Origin: Clostridia bacterium
Lineage (GTDB): Bacteria; Bacillota; Clostridia; Christensenellales; Borkfalkiaceae
Length of the DNA: 64,000 bases
NCBI GenBank assembly: GCA_017466825.1
Contig: JAFTTJ010000016.1
Coordinates: 124,001-188,000 of the forward strand
Direction of reading: 5' to 3'
Part shown: piece by piece, positions 7,839 to 17,128 of the stretch
Layout of the letters: the number at the start of each line of letters is the position of its first letter
How positions within the stretch are numbered: position 1 is the stretch's first letter
The notes under the pieces: model-generated
Databases searched by the model: none
What the model was told of the DNA's origin: nothing
Seen by the model: only the letters and a program-made list of their open reading frames with translations
Program-made: the position numbers and the translations under genes

Positions 7839-9446
7839 TTATTTTGCAAGAGTTTTTTGTATTTTTTTAACTAGTTCGTTAGCCCACTTGGTATTGCCTG
7901 CAACCGACGGATGTCCAGCGCCACCCGAAACGTCGGTAGAAAGGAAAAGGTTGGTAATCTTGTCGTCGTTCATAGCCGAAACAGCCGTTTTAATACCCGC
8001 AAGAATAGTGGGGTTTGTGCCCATTGAACCGTATACGCAGAAGATGTGTGCGTTGGGGTTTTTCTCACGGATTAAAGTGAGCATTCTTTGGTAGTCGGTG
8101 GGGAATTGGTTGCCGTAGGCAGGTCCGCCGTAAGCAGGTTCTAGGTAAGACGCTTCGTTAGTGCCAAGCGCAAGAACTACTACGTCGGGGTTAAAACTGA
8201 AATCGTAATCAGCCGAATTGAAATCCGCCGAAATCTTTTGATAAAGGTCGTACATATTTAAATTCTTTTGCCAATGGTATGCAACCGCGCAAATGCCTTG
8301 TACGGCGATAGTGGAGTAGTCTGCGTTTAAAAGTTGCGCCGTTTGGTAAGCAAACGATTTAGCGCCGTCCGAGTTTGCAACCGTTCTCGTTGCGCCCGGT
8401 GCGCCTAAAACGGCAAAGCCCGCCGTTATCGAGTCGCCTATAAACTCTATTTTAAGTTTACCTTTCGGCGGAGCGTAGGCAAATTTTTCAGCCGAGAAAG
8501 ATTCGATATCTATTTGCCCGTCGAAAAGTTCGGAAACCTTAACTATTCTTATTTTATGATATCCGTCTTTAAGATTTTTAGCGACTTCGTAAGTTTTTTT
8601 GCTTGCAGTTACCGATATGCGCTCGCCTTCCATATCGTCGTCGACGAAAACGCGAATAAATTGCGACGCATTCGACTTTAAATTGACGGTGAGCGAAGTG
8701 CCGATAATAGCAACTTCAACGCTAGACGCAACGTGGTCGAGATTGAGTTTACCGTCGGTTATATAAGTTCTGCCGTAGGCGTTGATAAACTCTTCGTCAA
8801 AGGTGTTTACCTTTTGCGCCGAAACTTCGGTGTAAACGGTTACGGGTACGGAAAGGGTGGTTGAGCCGTAACTTACCAAAATTTCAGTACCGCCGTGGCC
8901 GATTGCCGTGATTAAGCCCTTTTCGTCAACGGTGGCAACCTTGTCGTTTACGCTTTCGTAAGTTATTGGCGCGCCGTCTACTAAAACGTCGTCTTTATAG
9001 CCTTGCGCCGTAAGTTGCGCCGTGTCGCCGACGGGTAAAATAACACTATCTTTATTTACCGTAATGCTTTTGGTTATTTCTTCAACCTTTACGGTAACTT
9101 CAATTTTTTCGCCTTCGATACTAGCCGTTATCTTGGTAGTACCGCGCTTTAAGGCAGTTACTACGCCTTGGCTATCGACGGTAGCCACCGACGGATCGGA
9201 AGAAGTAAGGTTTAAACCGTCTAAGGGTGAAAGCGCGCCGTTTATATAAAGTTTTATCTGTAAATCAAGCGTGCTTTCTTCTTTTACGCTATAAGAAGTT
9301 TGAGCCGATCGTAGTTCGTAAGTTATCGCAGGCGGCACTGATTCGCTTTCGCTAGTTTCGCCACATGACGAAAGGGCGAATACGGATGAAAAAGTCATGC
9401 CGACCGCAATTATAACGGCAAGTAGCGACTTTAAAAATTTAGCCAT
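7839..9446 (-). CDS. Secreted lipoprotein with Ig-like domains and an SGNH esterase domain
   Basis: Probably a surface carbohydrate or acyl esterase. A signal peptide ends in lipobox LSSC (Cys near residue 28). Two Big_2-type immunoglobulin-like domains (about 40-125 and 126-210) show the VATVDSQGVVTALKRGTT and VATVDEKGLITAIGHG signatures. A CE2-like beta-sandwich (about 215-320) is followed by an SGNH hydrolase domain with block I GDSITAG (about 338), block III GTNEAS (about 428) and block V HPSVAG near the C-terminus, giving a Ser-Asp-His set. The order sandwich-SGNH resembles CE2 deacetylases. The substrate is not shown by sequence. Confidence 0.8.
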   Translation of the reverse strand: MAKFLKSLLAVIIAVGMTFSSVFALSSCGETSESESVPPAITYELRSAQTSYSVKEESTLDLQIKLYINGALSPLDGLNLTSSDPSVATVDSQGVVTALKRGTTKITASIEGEKIEVTVKVEEITKSITVNKDSVILPVGDTAQLTAQGYKDDVLVDGAPITYESVNDKVATVDEKGLITAIGHGGTEILVSYGSTTLSVPVTVYTEVSAQKVNTFDEEFINAYGRTYITDGKLNLDHVASSVEVAIIGTSLTVNLKSNASQFIRVFVDDDMEGERISVTASKKTYEVAKNLKDGYHKIRIVKVSELFDGQIDIESFSAEKFAYAPPKGKLKIEFIGDSITAGFAVLGAPGATRTVANSDGAKSFAYQTAQLLNADYSTIAVQGICAVAYHWQKNLNMYDLYQKISADFNSADYDFSFNPDVVVLALGTNEASYLEPAYGGPAYGNQFPTDYQRMLTLIREKNPNAHIFCVYGSMGTNPTILAGIKTAVSAMNDDKITNLFLSTDVSGGAGHPSVAGNTKWANELVKKIQKTLAK

Positions 9447-9674
9447 ATTGCTTCTCCTTTTTATTTTGGCTCTATCACGCGCTATGATATAGCCTAAGTT
9501 TTTTTACTCGTCTTTACTAAATTATATAATAAAACTCTTGCCTTTTCAACCACAATAAGTTCAAATTATTGCACTAAATAATCATTTTTTTACCCAAATA
9601 ATACTGCTTTTGAGCAAGAATTTTTTGTATGGGGGTAAAAATATTCGTAAAAAAATAGCGTAATTGAACGAAAA

Positions 9675-9704
9675 AAGCAGACTGCTTAAAAATGCAATCT
9701 GCTT
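9675..9704 (-). terminator. Intrinsic terminator after the radical SAM gene
   Basis: The stem AAGCAGACTGC / GCAATCTGCTT has one G-T pair. Six A residues on the plus strand before it become a T tract in the minus direction, suited to the gene that ends at 9736. Confidence 0.7.
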
Positions 9705-9735
9705 AAAAAATGCCGTTAATCGACTTATAGGCGGG

Positions 9736-10599
9736 CTAAAAGTCCCATTTTGGTATAAAACTTTCACTTGCAGAGCCCAATTCTTGTGCGAAGTAGTCGG
9801 TTATGCCAAGAGATAAAAGATGCTCGTACACCCTTTCGTATTCCTTTTTAGTAATCGGTCGAGAGAGTTCGGGGTATTCGCTCGTATCGCCGAAAGGGGT
9901 GTATTGCCCCATTAAAGATATATAAGCGCCACCCCGTTTGTTTTGGGCAAACCAATCGAGTATCGCCTTACTGTCTTTTACACCAAGGGGCATAATCATA
10001 TGTCTTACAACGACGCCTTGTTTTAAAAGCCCGTCGTCGGAAAAGACGGTTTTTTTAGAGTTGAGCATAAACGAAATAGCCTTGGTAGCCACGTAGAAAT
10101 AGTCGCTTTTACCCGTATATCTTTTGGCAAGGTCGGGCGAGTAAAATTTAAGGTCGGGCAGATAAACGTCCACGTATGGGTCAATTATCTTAAGGGTTTC
10201 AACTTTTTCGTACGAATGAGTGTTGTAAACTACGGGTACTTTTGGGCGATAAATTTTAAACCCTTCGACAATTTGTTTTACAAAGTGGGCGGGGGTTACT
10301 AGATTTATATTATGAGCCCCTAAATCTTCCAACTCTTTAAAAATATCGGCAAGTTCTTTAGGGGTTATTTCCTTGCCCGTTTTAGAGCGTGAAAGTTCGT
10401 AATTTTGACAAAATACACACTTTAATGAGCAACCGCAAAAAAACACCGTACCCGAGCCCTTCGTTCCGCTTATAGGCGGTTCTTCAAAGGTGTGAAGATA
10501 ATATTTTGCAATTTTCATTTTTTGGGACTCGCCGCAGTAGCCTACCCCCGTCCTTCGGTTTGCCCCACACTCTACGGGGCAAATTTTACACTTTTCCAT
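9736..10599 (-). CDS. Radical SAM protein, PflX / PFL-activase-like
   Basis: A 287-residue radical SAM enzyme. An N-terminal Cys cluster (CKICPVECGANR) precedes the SAM iron-sulfur motif FFCGCSLKCVFCQN (CxxxCxxC, residues about 54-65). Conserved downstream stretches include NINLVTPAHF, VVYNTHSYE, VYLPDLKFY and GQYTPF. This is the COG1313 group, related to pyruvate-formate-lyase activases but of unsettled substrate. It lies alone between two transcription units with its own terminator. No glycyl-radical enzyme is nearby, so PFL activation should not be assumed. Confidence 0.8.
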   Translation of the reverse strand: MEKCKICPVECGANRRTGVGYCGESQKMKIAKYYLHTFEEPPISGTKGSGTVFFCGCSLKCVFCQNYELSRSKTGKEITPKELADIFKELEDLGAHNINLVTPAHFVKQIVEGFKIYRPKVPVVYNTHSYEKVETLKIIDPYVDVYLPDLKFYSPDLAKRYTGKSDYFYVATKAISFMLNSKKTVFSDDGLLKQGVVVRHMIMPLGVKDSKAILDWFAQNKRGGAYISLMGQYTPFGDTSEYPELSRPITKKEYERVYEHLLSLGITDYFAQELGSASESFIPKWDF

Positions 10600-10653
10600 A
10601 AGATTAAACCCTTGGCTTATTGATATATATTATTTTAACACGATATATTAAGA

Positions 10654-10682
10654 TTGACAAACGTTTTTAAATAGTATATAAT
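10654..10682 (+). promoter_or_regulatory. Perfect sigma-A promoter of metK
   Basis: TTGACA (10654-10659) and TATAAT (10677-10682) are 17 bases apart. The leader to the ATG is only about 50 bases and has room for no SAM riboswitch. Confidence 0.9.
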
Positions 10683-10737
10683 TATAAACACGGCAAAAAA
10701 CGACCACAAATCTAATTTTTGCCAAAAGGATTTTATT

Positions 10738-11907
10738 ATGAACAAATTTTTTACTAGCGAAAGCGTTACTGAAGGGCATCCCGACAAAATTTGTGACCAG
10801 ATTTCGGACGCAGTGCTCGACGCCATTTTAGCCCAAGATCCAACCGCAAGAGTTGCGTGTGAAACTTCGGTTACTACGGGGCTCGTACTCGTCATGGGTG
10901 AAATTTCTACCGAGTGTTACGTAGATATCCAAACCGTTGCGAGAGAAACGGTAAGGGAAATCGGCTACGACAGGGCAAAGTACGGTTTTGACTGCGACAC
11001 TTGCGCCGTGCTCACCGCAATTCACGAGCAGAGCGCGGATATCGCTCTCGGCGTTGACAGTTCGGTCGAGCATAGAGAAAGCGGTGACGAAGCCGACCTT
11101 CACGGAGCGGGCGACCAAGGTATGATGTTCGGTTTTGCCTGCAACGAAACCGAAGAGTATATGCCCATGGCGATAACCCTTGCCCATAAACTTACTCGCA
11201 GACTTACCGAAGTTAGAAAGAGCGGTCTTTTAAATTACCTTCGCCCCGACGGCAAGAGTCAAGTTACCGTTGAGTATGAAGACGGCAAGGTTAAGAGAAT
11301 AGATACCGTAGTCGTTTCAACCCAACATAGCGAAACCGTTTCGACTAACACTTTGAGAGAAGATATTAAAAGAGAAGTTATTTTAGCCTGCTTGCCTGCA
11401 AATCTTATCGACGAAAACACTAAGTTTTTCATCAACCCCACGGGCAGATTTGAAATAGGCGGACCGCACGGCGACAGCGGTTTGACGGGCAGAAAGATTA
11501 TAGTAGACACCTACGGCGGAAGTTGCCCCCACGGCGGTGGCGCTTTTAGCGGAAAAGATCCGACTAAGGTGGACAGAAGCGCCGCGTATATGGCGAGATA
11601 TATTTGTAAAAACGTCGTAGCGGCAGGGCTTGCCGACGAGTGCACTTTAGAAGTCGCTTACGCAATCGGCGTTGCAAAACCCGTTTCGCTTTTCGTAAAC
11701 ACAAAAGGTACAGGCAAACTTGCCGACGGCGAAATTGCGGATATTATCGCAAAGGAATTCGACCTTCGTCCGTACTCTATTATCAAGACGTTAGACCTTA
11801 GAAAACCCATCTATAAAAAGACGGCGGCTTACGGGCATTTCGGCAGAAGCGAATTCCCGTGGGAAAGGCTCGACAGAGTTGAAGATTTAAAGAAATATCT
11901 TAAATAA
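10738..11907 (+). CDS. metK: S-adenosylmethionine synthetase
   Basis: Makes SAM from methionine and ATP; a cytoplasmic tetramer in known bacteria. [20 protein letters not shown] opens the protein. [12 protein letters not shown] (about 122-133) and [20 protein letters not shown] (about 264-283) are the two PROSITE-type signatures. Length 389 is normal. An AAAGGA ribosome site lies about 8 bases before the ATG. It is monocistronic: its own promoter lies upstream and a terminator lies at 11951. Confidence 0.97.
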   Translation: MNKFFTSESVTEGHPDKICDQISDAVLDAILAQDPTARVACETSVTTGLVLVMGEISTECYVDIQTVARETVREIGYDRAKYGFDCDTCAVLTAIHEQSADIALGVDSSVEHRESGDEADLHGAGDQGMMFGFACNETEEYMPMAITLAHKLTRRLTEVRKSGLLNYLRPDGKSQVTVEYEDGKVKRIDTVVVSTQHSETVSTNTLREDIKREVILACLPANLIDENTKFFINPTGRFEIGGPHGDSGLTGRKIIVDTYGGSCPHGGGAFSGKDPTKVDRSAAYMARYICKNVVAAGLADECTLEVAYAIGVAKPVSLFVNTKGTGKLADGEIADIIAKEFDLRPYSIIKTLDLRKPIYKKTAAYGHFGRSEFPWERLDRVEDLKKYLK

Positions 11908-11950
11908 TCGACTTATACGAGGCTTTTTTAGCCCAAACAACTAAAAAAAT

Positions 11951-11988
11951 AAACGCGCGGTAGGCTTTTTTAGCCCAACCGCGCGTTT
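11951..11988 (+). terminator. Intrinsic terminator after metK
   Basis: Stem AAACGCGCGGT / ACCGCGCGTTT with a 16-base loop, followed by TTAGTTTT. Confidence 0.8.
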
Positions 11989-12043
11989 TAGTTTTGCATA
12001 AAAACGAAGTATAGAGAATAAATATAGCCAAGCGAGAAAATTT

Positions 12044-12304
12044 ATGGTTTTTATTGAAGACGCATTGAGTTTTTTAGGGCTTGGCAAAGAGATAACTCCC
12101 TACGAGCATAGGGTTACCCTTTTCGGTACGGCAGGCGGACTTATCGAAGGGGTAATACGGATAGTTTGCTATACGCCTTGCGAAATACGCTTGCAACTTA
12201 AAAAGGGGGGGCTTACGATAGTCGGAGAAGGGCTAAAAATTAAAAAGTACGGCGACGGCGAAGTGGCTCTGGTTGGTAAAATTACGGGGGTTTGCTATCA
12301 ATGA
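12044..12304 (+). CDS. yqfC: YqfC/YabP family sporulation protein
   Basis: An 86-residue protein with the YabP/YqfC beta-rich pattern: HRVTLFGTAGGLIEG, then LKKGGLTIVGEGLKIKKYGDGEVALVGKITGV. In known spore formers the yqfC-yqfD pair is expressed in the mother cell and acts in spore coat or engulfment-linked secretion. Its stop overlaps the yqfD start (ATGA), as in the conserved pair. This supports a spore-forming ancestry of the host. Confidence 0.8.
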   Translation: MVFIEDALSFLGLGKEITPYEHRVTLFGTAGGLIEGVIRIVCYTPCEIRLQLKKGGLTIVGEGLKIKKYGDGEVALVGKITGVCYQ

Positions 12305-13203
12305 AAAAAGGAAAATTGTTTGCAACCTACCAAATTGTGGGCGCGGATAGTTTTTTTCTTATCCAAAAACTGCAAGAAATGGGCGTTTCGGTGTACGATA
12401 TTACTTTTTTGCCCCAAAAAATAATTCTTTCAATAGATTTTACCGAAAGCGAAAAACTTTTTGCAATTTCGCGTAATATGTGTTATAATATAACTAGAGT
12501 TAAATATTATGGCAAAGTATCCCCCTTTAAGTTTTTGCTTTCAAAAGTGGGGCTTGCGCTCTGTTTTTGCGTGTTTTTAGCGCTCGCCGTCTTTCTAGAC
12601 GGGTGGGTTAGCAAAATCGTGTACGTAGGAGACGGCGAAAAACTAGCCCCAACCCTTACCGCAAAACTAAACGGCGAGGGGGTAAAGTTAAATTCTTTGC
12701 TTACTAAAGACCTTTCGCAAATCGCCGAAGACCTTTATTCGCAAAACGACAAAATAAGTTTTATCACCTTGCAAAAATCGGGTAGGGCGATAATTGCCGA
12801 AGCCTATCTAGCCCAAGTAAAAAACGCCCCGATAGACCTGAAAAAGGAAAATTTAATTTCCCCAACGGCTGGCGTCGTAACGGGCGTAAACGTGCTTAGC
12901 GGTACGCCACTCGTAGCCGTTGGCGACAGGGTAGAAAAGGGCGCTACGCTGATTGGCGGTTACTATCTTTCGGGCGAAAAGACGGTTTTAACCTACGCCC
13001 TTGGCGAGATTGAACTAGAATGCGAGTTCGTCTACGATTATAAAAGTTTTTCCAAGGGGGAAAAATATAAAAATAGGGCGATTGCCCTTGCAAAAGAAGA
13101 ATTGGGCGTGGACACGGTTACTAAAACTGCGGTTGAAGAAATTGCAGGTAGCGACGGGTTTGGTTACCAAGTTAGGGTTTATTACAAAATAACCGTCGGC
13201 TAA
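12301..13203 (+). CDS. yqfD: YqfD-type sporulation protein, single-pass membrane
   Basis: A 300-residue protein in the SpoIV-stage YqfD family. The cytoplasmic N-terminal part (about 1-80) is followed by a membrane segment (about 85-103, VGLALCFCVFLALAVFLDGW). An extracytoplasmic part contains the family motif SPTAGVVTGVNVLSGTPLVAVGD. I use the ATG at 12301, overlapping the yqfC stop, instead of the TTG nine bases earlier. It precedes phoH as in Bacillus and Clostridium. Confidence 0.8.
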   Translation: MKKGKLFATYQIVGADSFFLIQKLQEMGVSVYDITFLPQKIILSIDFTESEKLFAISRNMCYNITRVKYYGKVSPFKFLLSKVGLALCFCVFLALAVFLDGWVSKIVYVGDGEKLAPTLTAKLNGEGVKLNSLLTKDLSQIAEDLYSQNDKISFITLQKSGRAIIAEAYLAQVKNAPIDLKKENLISPTAGVVTGVNVLSGTPLVAVGDRVEKGATLIGGYYLSGEKTVLTYALGEIELECEFVYDYKSFSKGEKYKNRAIALAKEELGVDTVTKTAVEEIAGSDGFGYQVRVYYKITVG

Positions 13204-13256
13204 AAGCCGTCGGTAAGCCGTAAAAGGCCATAAAACGCTGTAAAAAGGAGAAAATT

Positions 13257-14240
13257 TTGGCAGAATTTACTGTTTTTGCCGATATCGGCAGTTTAGAAAA
13301 CCTTTCCAAACTACTTGGGGTTTTTGACGAGAATTTGAATATTATCGCTCGTGAAACGGGGGTTATTGCCTACGTTGAAGGTACGGGAATAAGGCTTTCG
13401 GGCGACGAGCAGAGCGTACTTTTAGCCGAAACGGTTATAAACAAACTCGCCCGTATCATAAAGTCGGGCGAACCGCTCGATAAGACGAGAATTATCTATT
13501 GCATAGAACTTGCCAAAGAAGGCAATGCCGAAGGCATTGAAAAGGTAATGTCGGGGGTTATTGCAATCACCAACAAGGGCAAGCAAATCAAGTGTAAGAC
13601 GGTTGGACAAAAAAAATACGTCGACGCAATCAAGAAAAACACCGTAGTTTTCGGCGTTGGGCCTGCGGGTACTGGCAAGACCTACCTTGCGGTTGCAATG
13701 GCTGTTTCGGCGTTTAAAAATAAAGAAGTCGAAAAGATTATTTTAACTCGTCCCGCCGTTGAAGCAGGCGAAAAACTCGGCTTTTTGCCCGGGGATTTAC
13801 AGACTAAAGTAGACCCCTATTTAAGACCTTTATACGACGCTTTGCAAGAGATGTTGGGGCTTGACAGTTACGTAAAACTTATGGAAAGGGGGGTTATTGA
13901 GATTGCACCGCTCGCATATATGCGTGGGCGCACCCTTTCAAACGCCTTTATCATTTTAGACGAAGCCCAAAACACCACCAAAGAGCAGATGAAGATGTTT
14001 TTGACGAGAATGGGCGACGGCAGTAAGATGGTCGTGACGGGCGACCTTACTCAAATAGACTTGCCCGACGGCAAAAAGAGCGGTTTAAAACACGCAACCG
14101 ATATTTTAAAAAATATCGACGGAATCGAGAGTGTATTCTTAACGGCGAAAGACGTAGTCCGCCACGCGCTCGTTATGGAAATAATAAAAGCGTACACAAA
14201 ATATGAAGAAAGACTTAATTTGCCCAATGGCAAAAAGTAA
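13257..14240 (+). CDS. phoH: PhoH-like ATPase
   Basis: A predicted RNA-linked P-loop ATPase. An N-terminal KH-like region (about 1-110) precedes Walker A GPAGTGKTY (about 136-144). Walker B is FIILDEAQN (about 237-245), followed by TRMGDGSKMVVTGDLTQIDLP with the sensor arginine. The start is TTG at 13257, chosen because AAAGGAG stands 8 bases before it and no ATG fits. It lies in the conserved phoH-pgpH-ybeY-era order, 15 bases before the HD-domain gene. Confidence 0.92.
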   Translation: MAEFTVFADIGSLENLSKLLGVFDENLNIIARETGVIAYVEGTGIRLSGDEQSVLLAETVINKLARIIKSGEPLDKTRIIYCIELAKEGNAEGIEKVMSGVIAITNKGKQIKCKTVGQKKYVDAIKKNTVVFGVGPAGTGKTYLAVAMAVSAFKNKEVEKIILTRPAVEAGEKLGFLPGDLQTKVDPYLRPLYDALQEMLGLDSYVKLMERGVIEIAPLAYMRGRTLSNAFIILDEAQNTTKEQMKMFLTRMGDGSKMVVTGDLTQIDLPDGKKSGLKHATDILKNIDGIESVFLTAKDVVRHALVMEIIKAYTKYEERLNLPNGKK

Positions 14241-14254
14241 GTCGGAGAGATTTT

Positions 14255-15727
14255 ATGGAAAAGAAATTTGAAAGACTTCGTCCTTGGACGACTAAAGATT
14301 ACGTCCGCACGATTAGTTGGTTTGCAATTCACACGGTAATTTTCGTTTTAGGGTTTATCGCCGTTTTATACGTGAACGCAAAATTCGACTTTAGCGTGAT
14401 GTTAGACTTTATTCAAAGCGACGGAAAAGTTGAAAACTTAATCTACTTGATAGTGGCTATGTGCCTAATTTCGCTGGGAATTTATCTGTATTTTTACAAT
14501 GAGAATAGAGATTTTCTTTACGAAACGAAAAACATCAACTTGATATTTATCATCCTTGAAATATCCGTTGCGATAATGTTCGGGGTGGGTAAATACATGG
14601 TTTACGCGCGCCCGTTTGCCCTTTGCGCCCTTTTAGCGCTTTTGCTTATGGACAAGCGCACGGCGATATTTATGAATACGATTTCATGCTTTTTGATGTT
14701 TATGATAGATACTTTTCTATCCGTCAACGTGCTTGAAAGCCATATTTTATACGCATCGCTACTCGTAGGCTTTTCGACGAGCGTTTTGGCTATATATCTC
14801 GTACATAAAACTAGTTCGAGAATAAAAGTTTTCCTTATGGGCTTTTTAATAGCAATACCCCTTATCGTAAGCACGGTTTGCCTTGAATTTACCGCCGTTA
14901 TGAAAAACCCCTTGCCTTTTATCTTAGCAGGGTTTACGTCGGGCATGCTTTCCGTCGTACTCATGATGGCTATTTTGCCATTGTTTGAAAGGATATTTAA
15001 CAAGGTTACCGACTATAGACTGTTTGAAATAACCGACCACAAAGCCCCCTTGCTCAGAAAACTTAGGGAAACCGCGCCGGGTACTTTCAACCATTGTCTT
15101 ATCGTGTCTACGCTCGTTGAAGCGTGCGCCGCCGCCATTGGCGAAAACACCCTGCTTGCAAGGGCTTGCGCTTATTACCACGACGTAGGCAAACTCGAAC
15201 GCCCCGAATTTTTCACCGAAAATCAGAGCGGTTACAATCCGCATAGCGAAATTCCGCCCGAACTTTCAACTGACATTATCCGCTCGCACGCGACGGACGG
15301 CGAAAAGTTTATCAAGCAATATCACCTTCCGCAAATCTTGGCGGACGTAGCCGTTCAGCATCACGGCACTATGCCGATAACCTACTTTTATATGAGAGCG
15401 AGCAAGTTTTCAGAGTCGGCGCTCGATATTAAGCAGTTTTCTTACGAAGGCCCTAAGCCCCAGTCTAAAATTGCCGCAATCGTCATGATTGCCGACGCTT
15501 GCGAAGCAAAGGCAAGGGCGGACGGTAAGCGTAACCACGCCGACGTAGACGATATCGTTTGCGAGATTATTGAAGATAGAATGGCTCACCACCAGTTTGA
15601 AGAGTGTAACCTTACCTTTAGAGAAATTGAAATCATCCGTCAGACCATAACCAACGCTTTGTCGGGCGTTCATCACGACAGAGTGCAGTATCCAAAACTC
15701 AAAATAGGCGGAGATAAATATGAATAA
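14255..15727 (+). CDS. pgpH: Membrane HD-domain phosphodiesterase, PgpH/YqfF type, without the extracellular domain
   Basis: Likely degrades cyclic di-AMP. About seven or eight membrane segments (residues about 20-240) lead to a cytoplasmic HD domain with FNHCLIVSTLVE, YYHDVGKLERPEFF, IIRSHATDGEK and VQHHGTMP, so the metal ligands are present. At 490 residues it is some 220 shorter than PgpH of Bacillus or Listeria (about 710) and lacks the large extracytoplasmic 7TM-HDED domain. It overlaps ybeY by 8 bases. The missing domain would remove any extracellular sensing. Confidence 0.85.
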   Translation: MEKKFERLRPWTTKDYVRTISWFAIHTVIFVLGFIAVLYVNAKFDFSVMLDFIQSDGKVENLIYLIVAMCLISLGIYLYFYNENRDFLYETKNINLIFIILEISVAIMFGVGKYMVYARPFALCALLALLLMDKRTAIFMNTISCFLMFMIDTFLSVNVLESHILYASLLVGFSTSVLAIYLVHKTSSRIKVFLMGFLIAIPLIVSTVCLEFTAVMKNPLPFILAGFTSGMLSVVLMMAILPLFERIFNKVTDYRLFEITDHKAPLLRKLRETAPGTFNHCLIVSTLVEACAAAIGENTLLARACAYYHDVGKLERPEFFTENQSGYNPHSEIPPELSTDIIRSHATDGEKFIKQYHLPQILADVAVQHHGTMPITYFYMRASKFSESALDIKQFSYEGPKPQSKIAAIVMIADACEAKARADGKRNHADVDDIVCEIIEDRMAHHQFEECNLTFREIEIIRQTITNALSGVHHDRVQYPKLKIGGDKYE

Positions 15728-16205
15728 GCCCACCTTAGCCGTTTTGTGCTACGACGAAGAAGGTAAAGAGTTTGATTTGCAAAGGGTTGCCGACAAGGCG
15801 TATTCCACCCTTTTGCAGTCGATTGATTTGGCTATCGAAATAGCCTTCGTCAGCCAAGACGAAATTAAAGATTTAAACGCCGAGCAGCGTGGTATAGACC
15901 GCGTTACCGACGTTTTATCCTTCCCTTATCTAGACGGTGTAAAGGGTAAAATTTTGACCGCTGACGACTTTGACGGCGATATGGAAGAAGAAGGTTTTTT
16001 ACTCGGTAGCGTTTGCATTTGTTTAGACCGCGCTAAAGAGCAGGCAATCGAGTACGGGCATTCCCTTCAAAGGGAAGTTTGCTATCTTGCATTGCACGGC
16101 ATTTTACATTGTTTCGGCTACGACCATATAGAGCCTTTAGACGAAGAAGAAATGACTTCGCTTGCCGAAAAGATTATGAACGATTTAAACTTAAAAAGGA
16201 GTTAA
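15720..16205 (+). CDS. ybeY: Endoribonuclease YbeY
   Basis: A single-strand endoribonuclease that matures 16S rRNA and supports ribosome quality control. The zinc motif is seen as LALHGILHCFGYDH (three His ligands) near residue 120, and the family stretch DRVTDVLSFPY near 57. Length 161 is typical. It starts inside the end of pgpH and era begins one base after its stop. Confidence 0.93.
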   Translation: MNKPTLAVLCYDEEGKEFDLQRVADKAYSTLLQSIDLAIEIAFVSQDEIKDLNAEQRGIDRVTDVLSFPYLDGVKGKILTADDFDGDMEEEGFLLGSVCICLDRAKEQAIEYGHSLQREVCYLALHGILHCFGYDHIEPLDEEEMTSLAEKIMNDLNLKRS

Positions 16206-16206
16206 T

Positions 16207-17112
16207 ATGAGAAGCGGAACGGTTGCGGTAGTCGGCAGGGCAAACGCCGGCAAATCAACGCTAGTAAACGTTTTGGTAGGTGAAAAGGTTGCAATCGTTT
16301 CACCCAAGCCCCAAACTACGAGAGATAGAATTTACGGCGTTTTAACGACCGAAGAATATCAAATAGTTTTTGAAGACACCCCGGGCATCTACAAGGCTAA
16401 CACCACTTTAAATTCGCGTATGCAACGGGCGGCGGAAACCACCGCAAAGGAAACGGACGTCGTTTTGTTCGTCGTAGACGGGCATACAGGGCTTAAAGAA
16501 GACGATTTAGCCCTTGCCGAAAGGTTTGCAAAAGGACAAGCACCCGTCGTAGTAGCCTTTACTAAAACGGATATTATGCCCAAGGAAAATATCCCCGAAG
16601 AACTAGTTAAACTCGCCAAAATCGACGGAATAGCGGATATCGTGCCCGTTTCGGCGAGAAAGGGCAAAAACGTAAAAGAACTTTTAACCGTACTTTTAAA
16701 ACACTTGCCGGAAGGTGATTACGTGTTCGATCCCAACGCTATTTCCGACAAGAGCGAAAAGTTTATGATTGCCGAAATCATGCGTGAAAAAATTCTTTTA
16801 AAATACGATAGAGAAATTCCGCACGGCGTTGCAATCACCATAAACGAGTTTTCAAGAAGAAAAAACGGCATTTACGATATAAATCTTGATATCGTGTGCG
16901 AAAAAGACAACCATAAAGCAATTTTAATCGGCAAGCAAGGCAAAGCCTTAAAGGAAGTTTCTTCCTTTGCGCGTGAAGCCATGGAAAAATTTTTGGACGC
17001 AAAAGTCTTTTTGACCACTTACGTAAAAGTTAAAGAAAATTGGCGTGATAGGCCTAATTTGCTTAAAGAATACGGCTATTCAAACGACGATCTAGGCTCT
17101 GGTAACGATTAA
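16207..17112 (+). CDS. era: GTPase Era
   Basis: A ribosome-assembly GTPase that binds the 3' end of 16S rRNA. G1 is GRANAGKSTL (about 10-19), G2 KPQTTRD, G3 DTPGIY (about 59), G4 TKTD (about 121) and G5 VSARKG. A C-terminal KH domain carries IGKQGKALKEVSSFARE near residue 240. Length 301 is normal. The AAAAGGAG ribosome site overlaps the end of ybeY. Confidence 0.96.
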   Translation: MRSGTVAVVGRANAGKSTLVNVLVGEKVAIVSPKPQTTRDRIYGVLTTEEYQIVFEDTPGIYKANTTLNSRMQRAAETTAKETDVVLFVVDGHTGLKEDDLALAERFAKGQAPVVVAFTKTDIMPKENIPEELVKLAKIDGIADIVPVSARKGKNVKELLTVLLKHLPEGDYVFDPNAISDKSEKFMIAEIMREKILLKYDREIPHGVAITINEFSRRKNGIYDINLDIVCEKDNHKAILIGKQGKALKEVSSFAREAMEKFLDAKVFLTTYVKVKENWRDRPNLLKEYGYSNDDLGSGND

Positions 17113-17128
17113 CAATAGTAGGTGATCT

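Noticed and set aside
10683-10737. Possible SAM riboswitch before metK
   Set aside because: The leader is only about 50 bases and shows none of the conserved helices of known SAM riboswitches.
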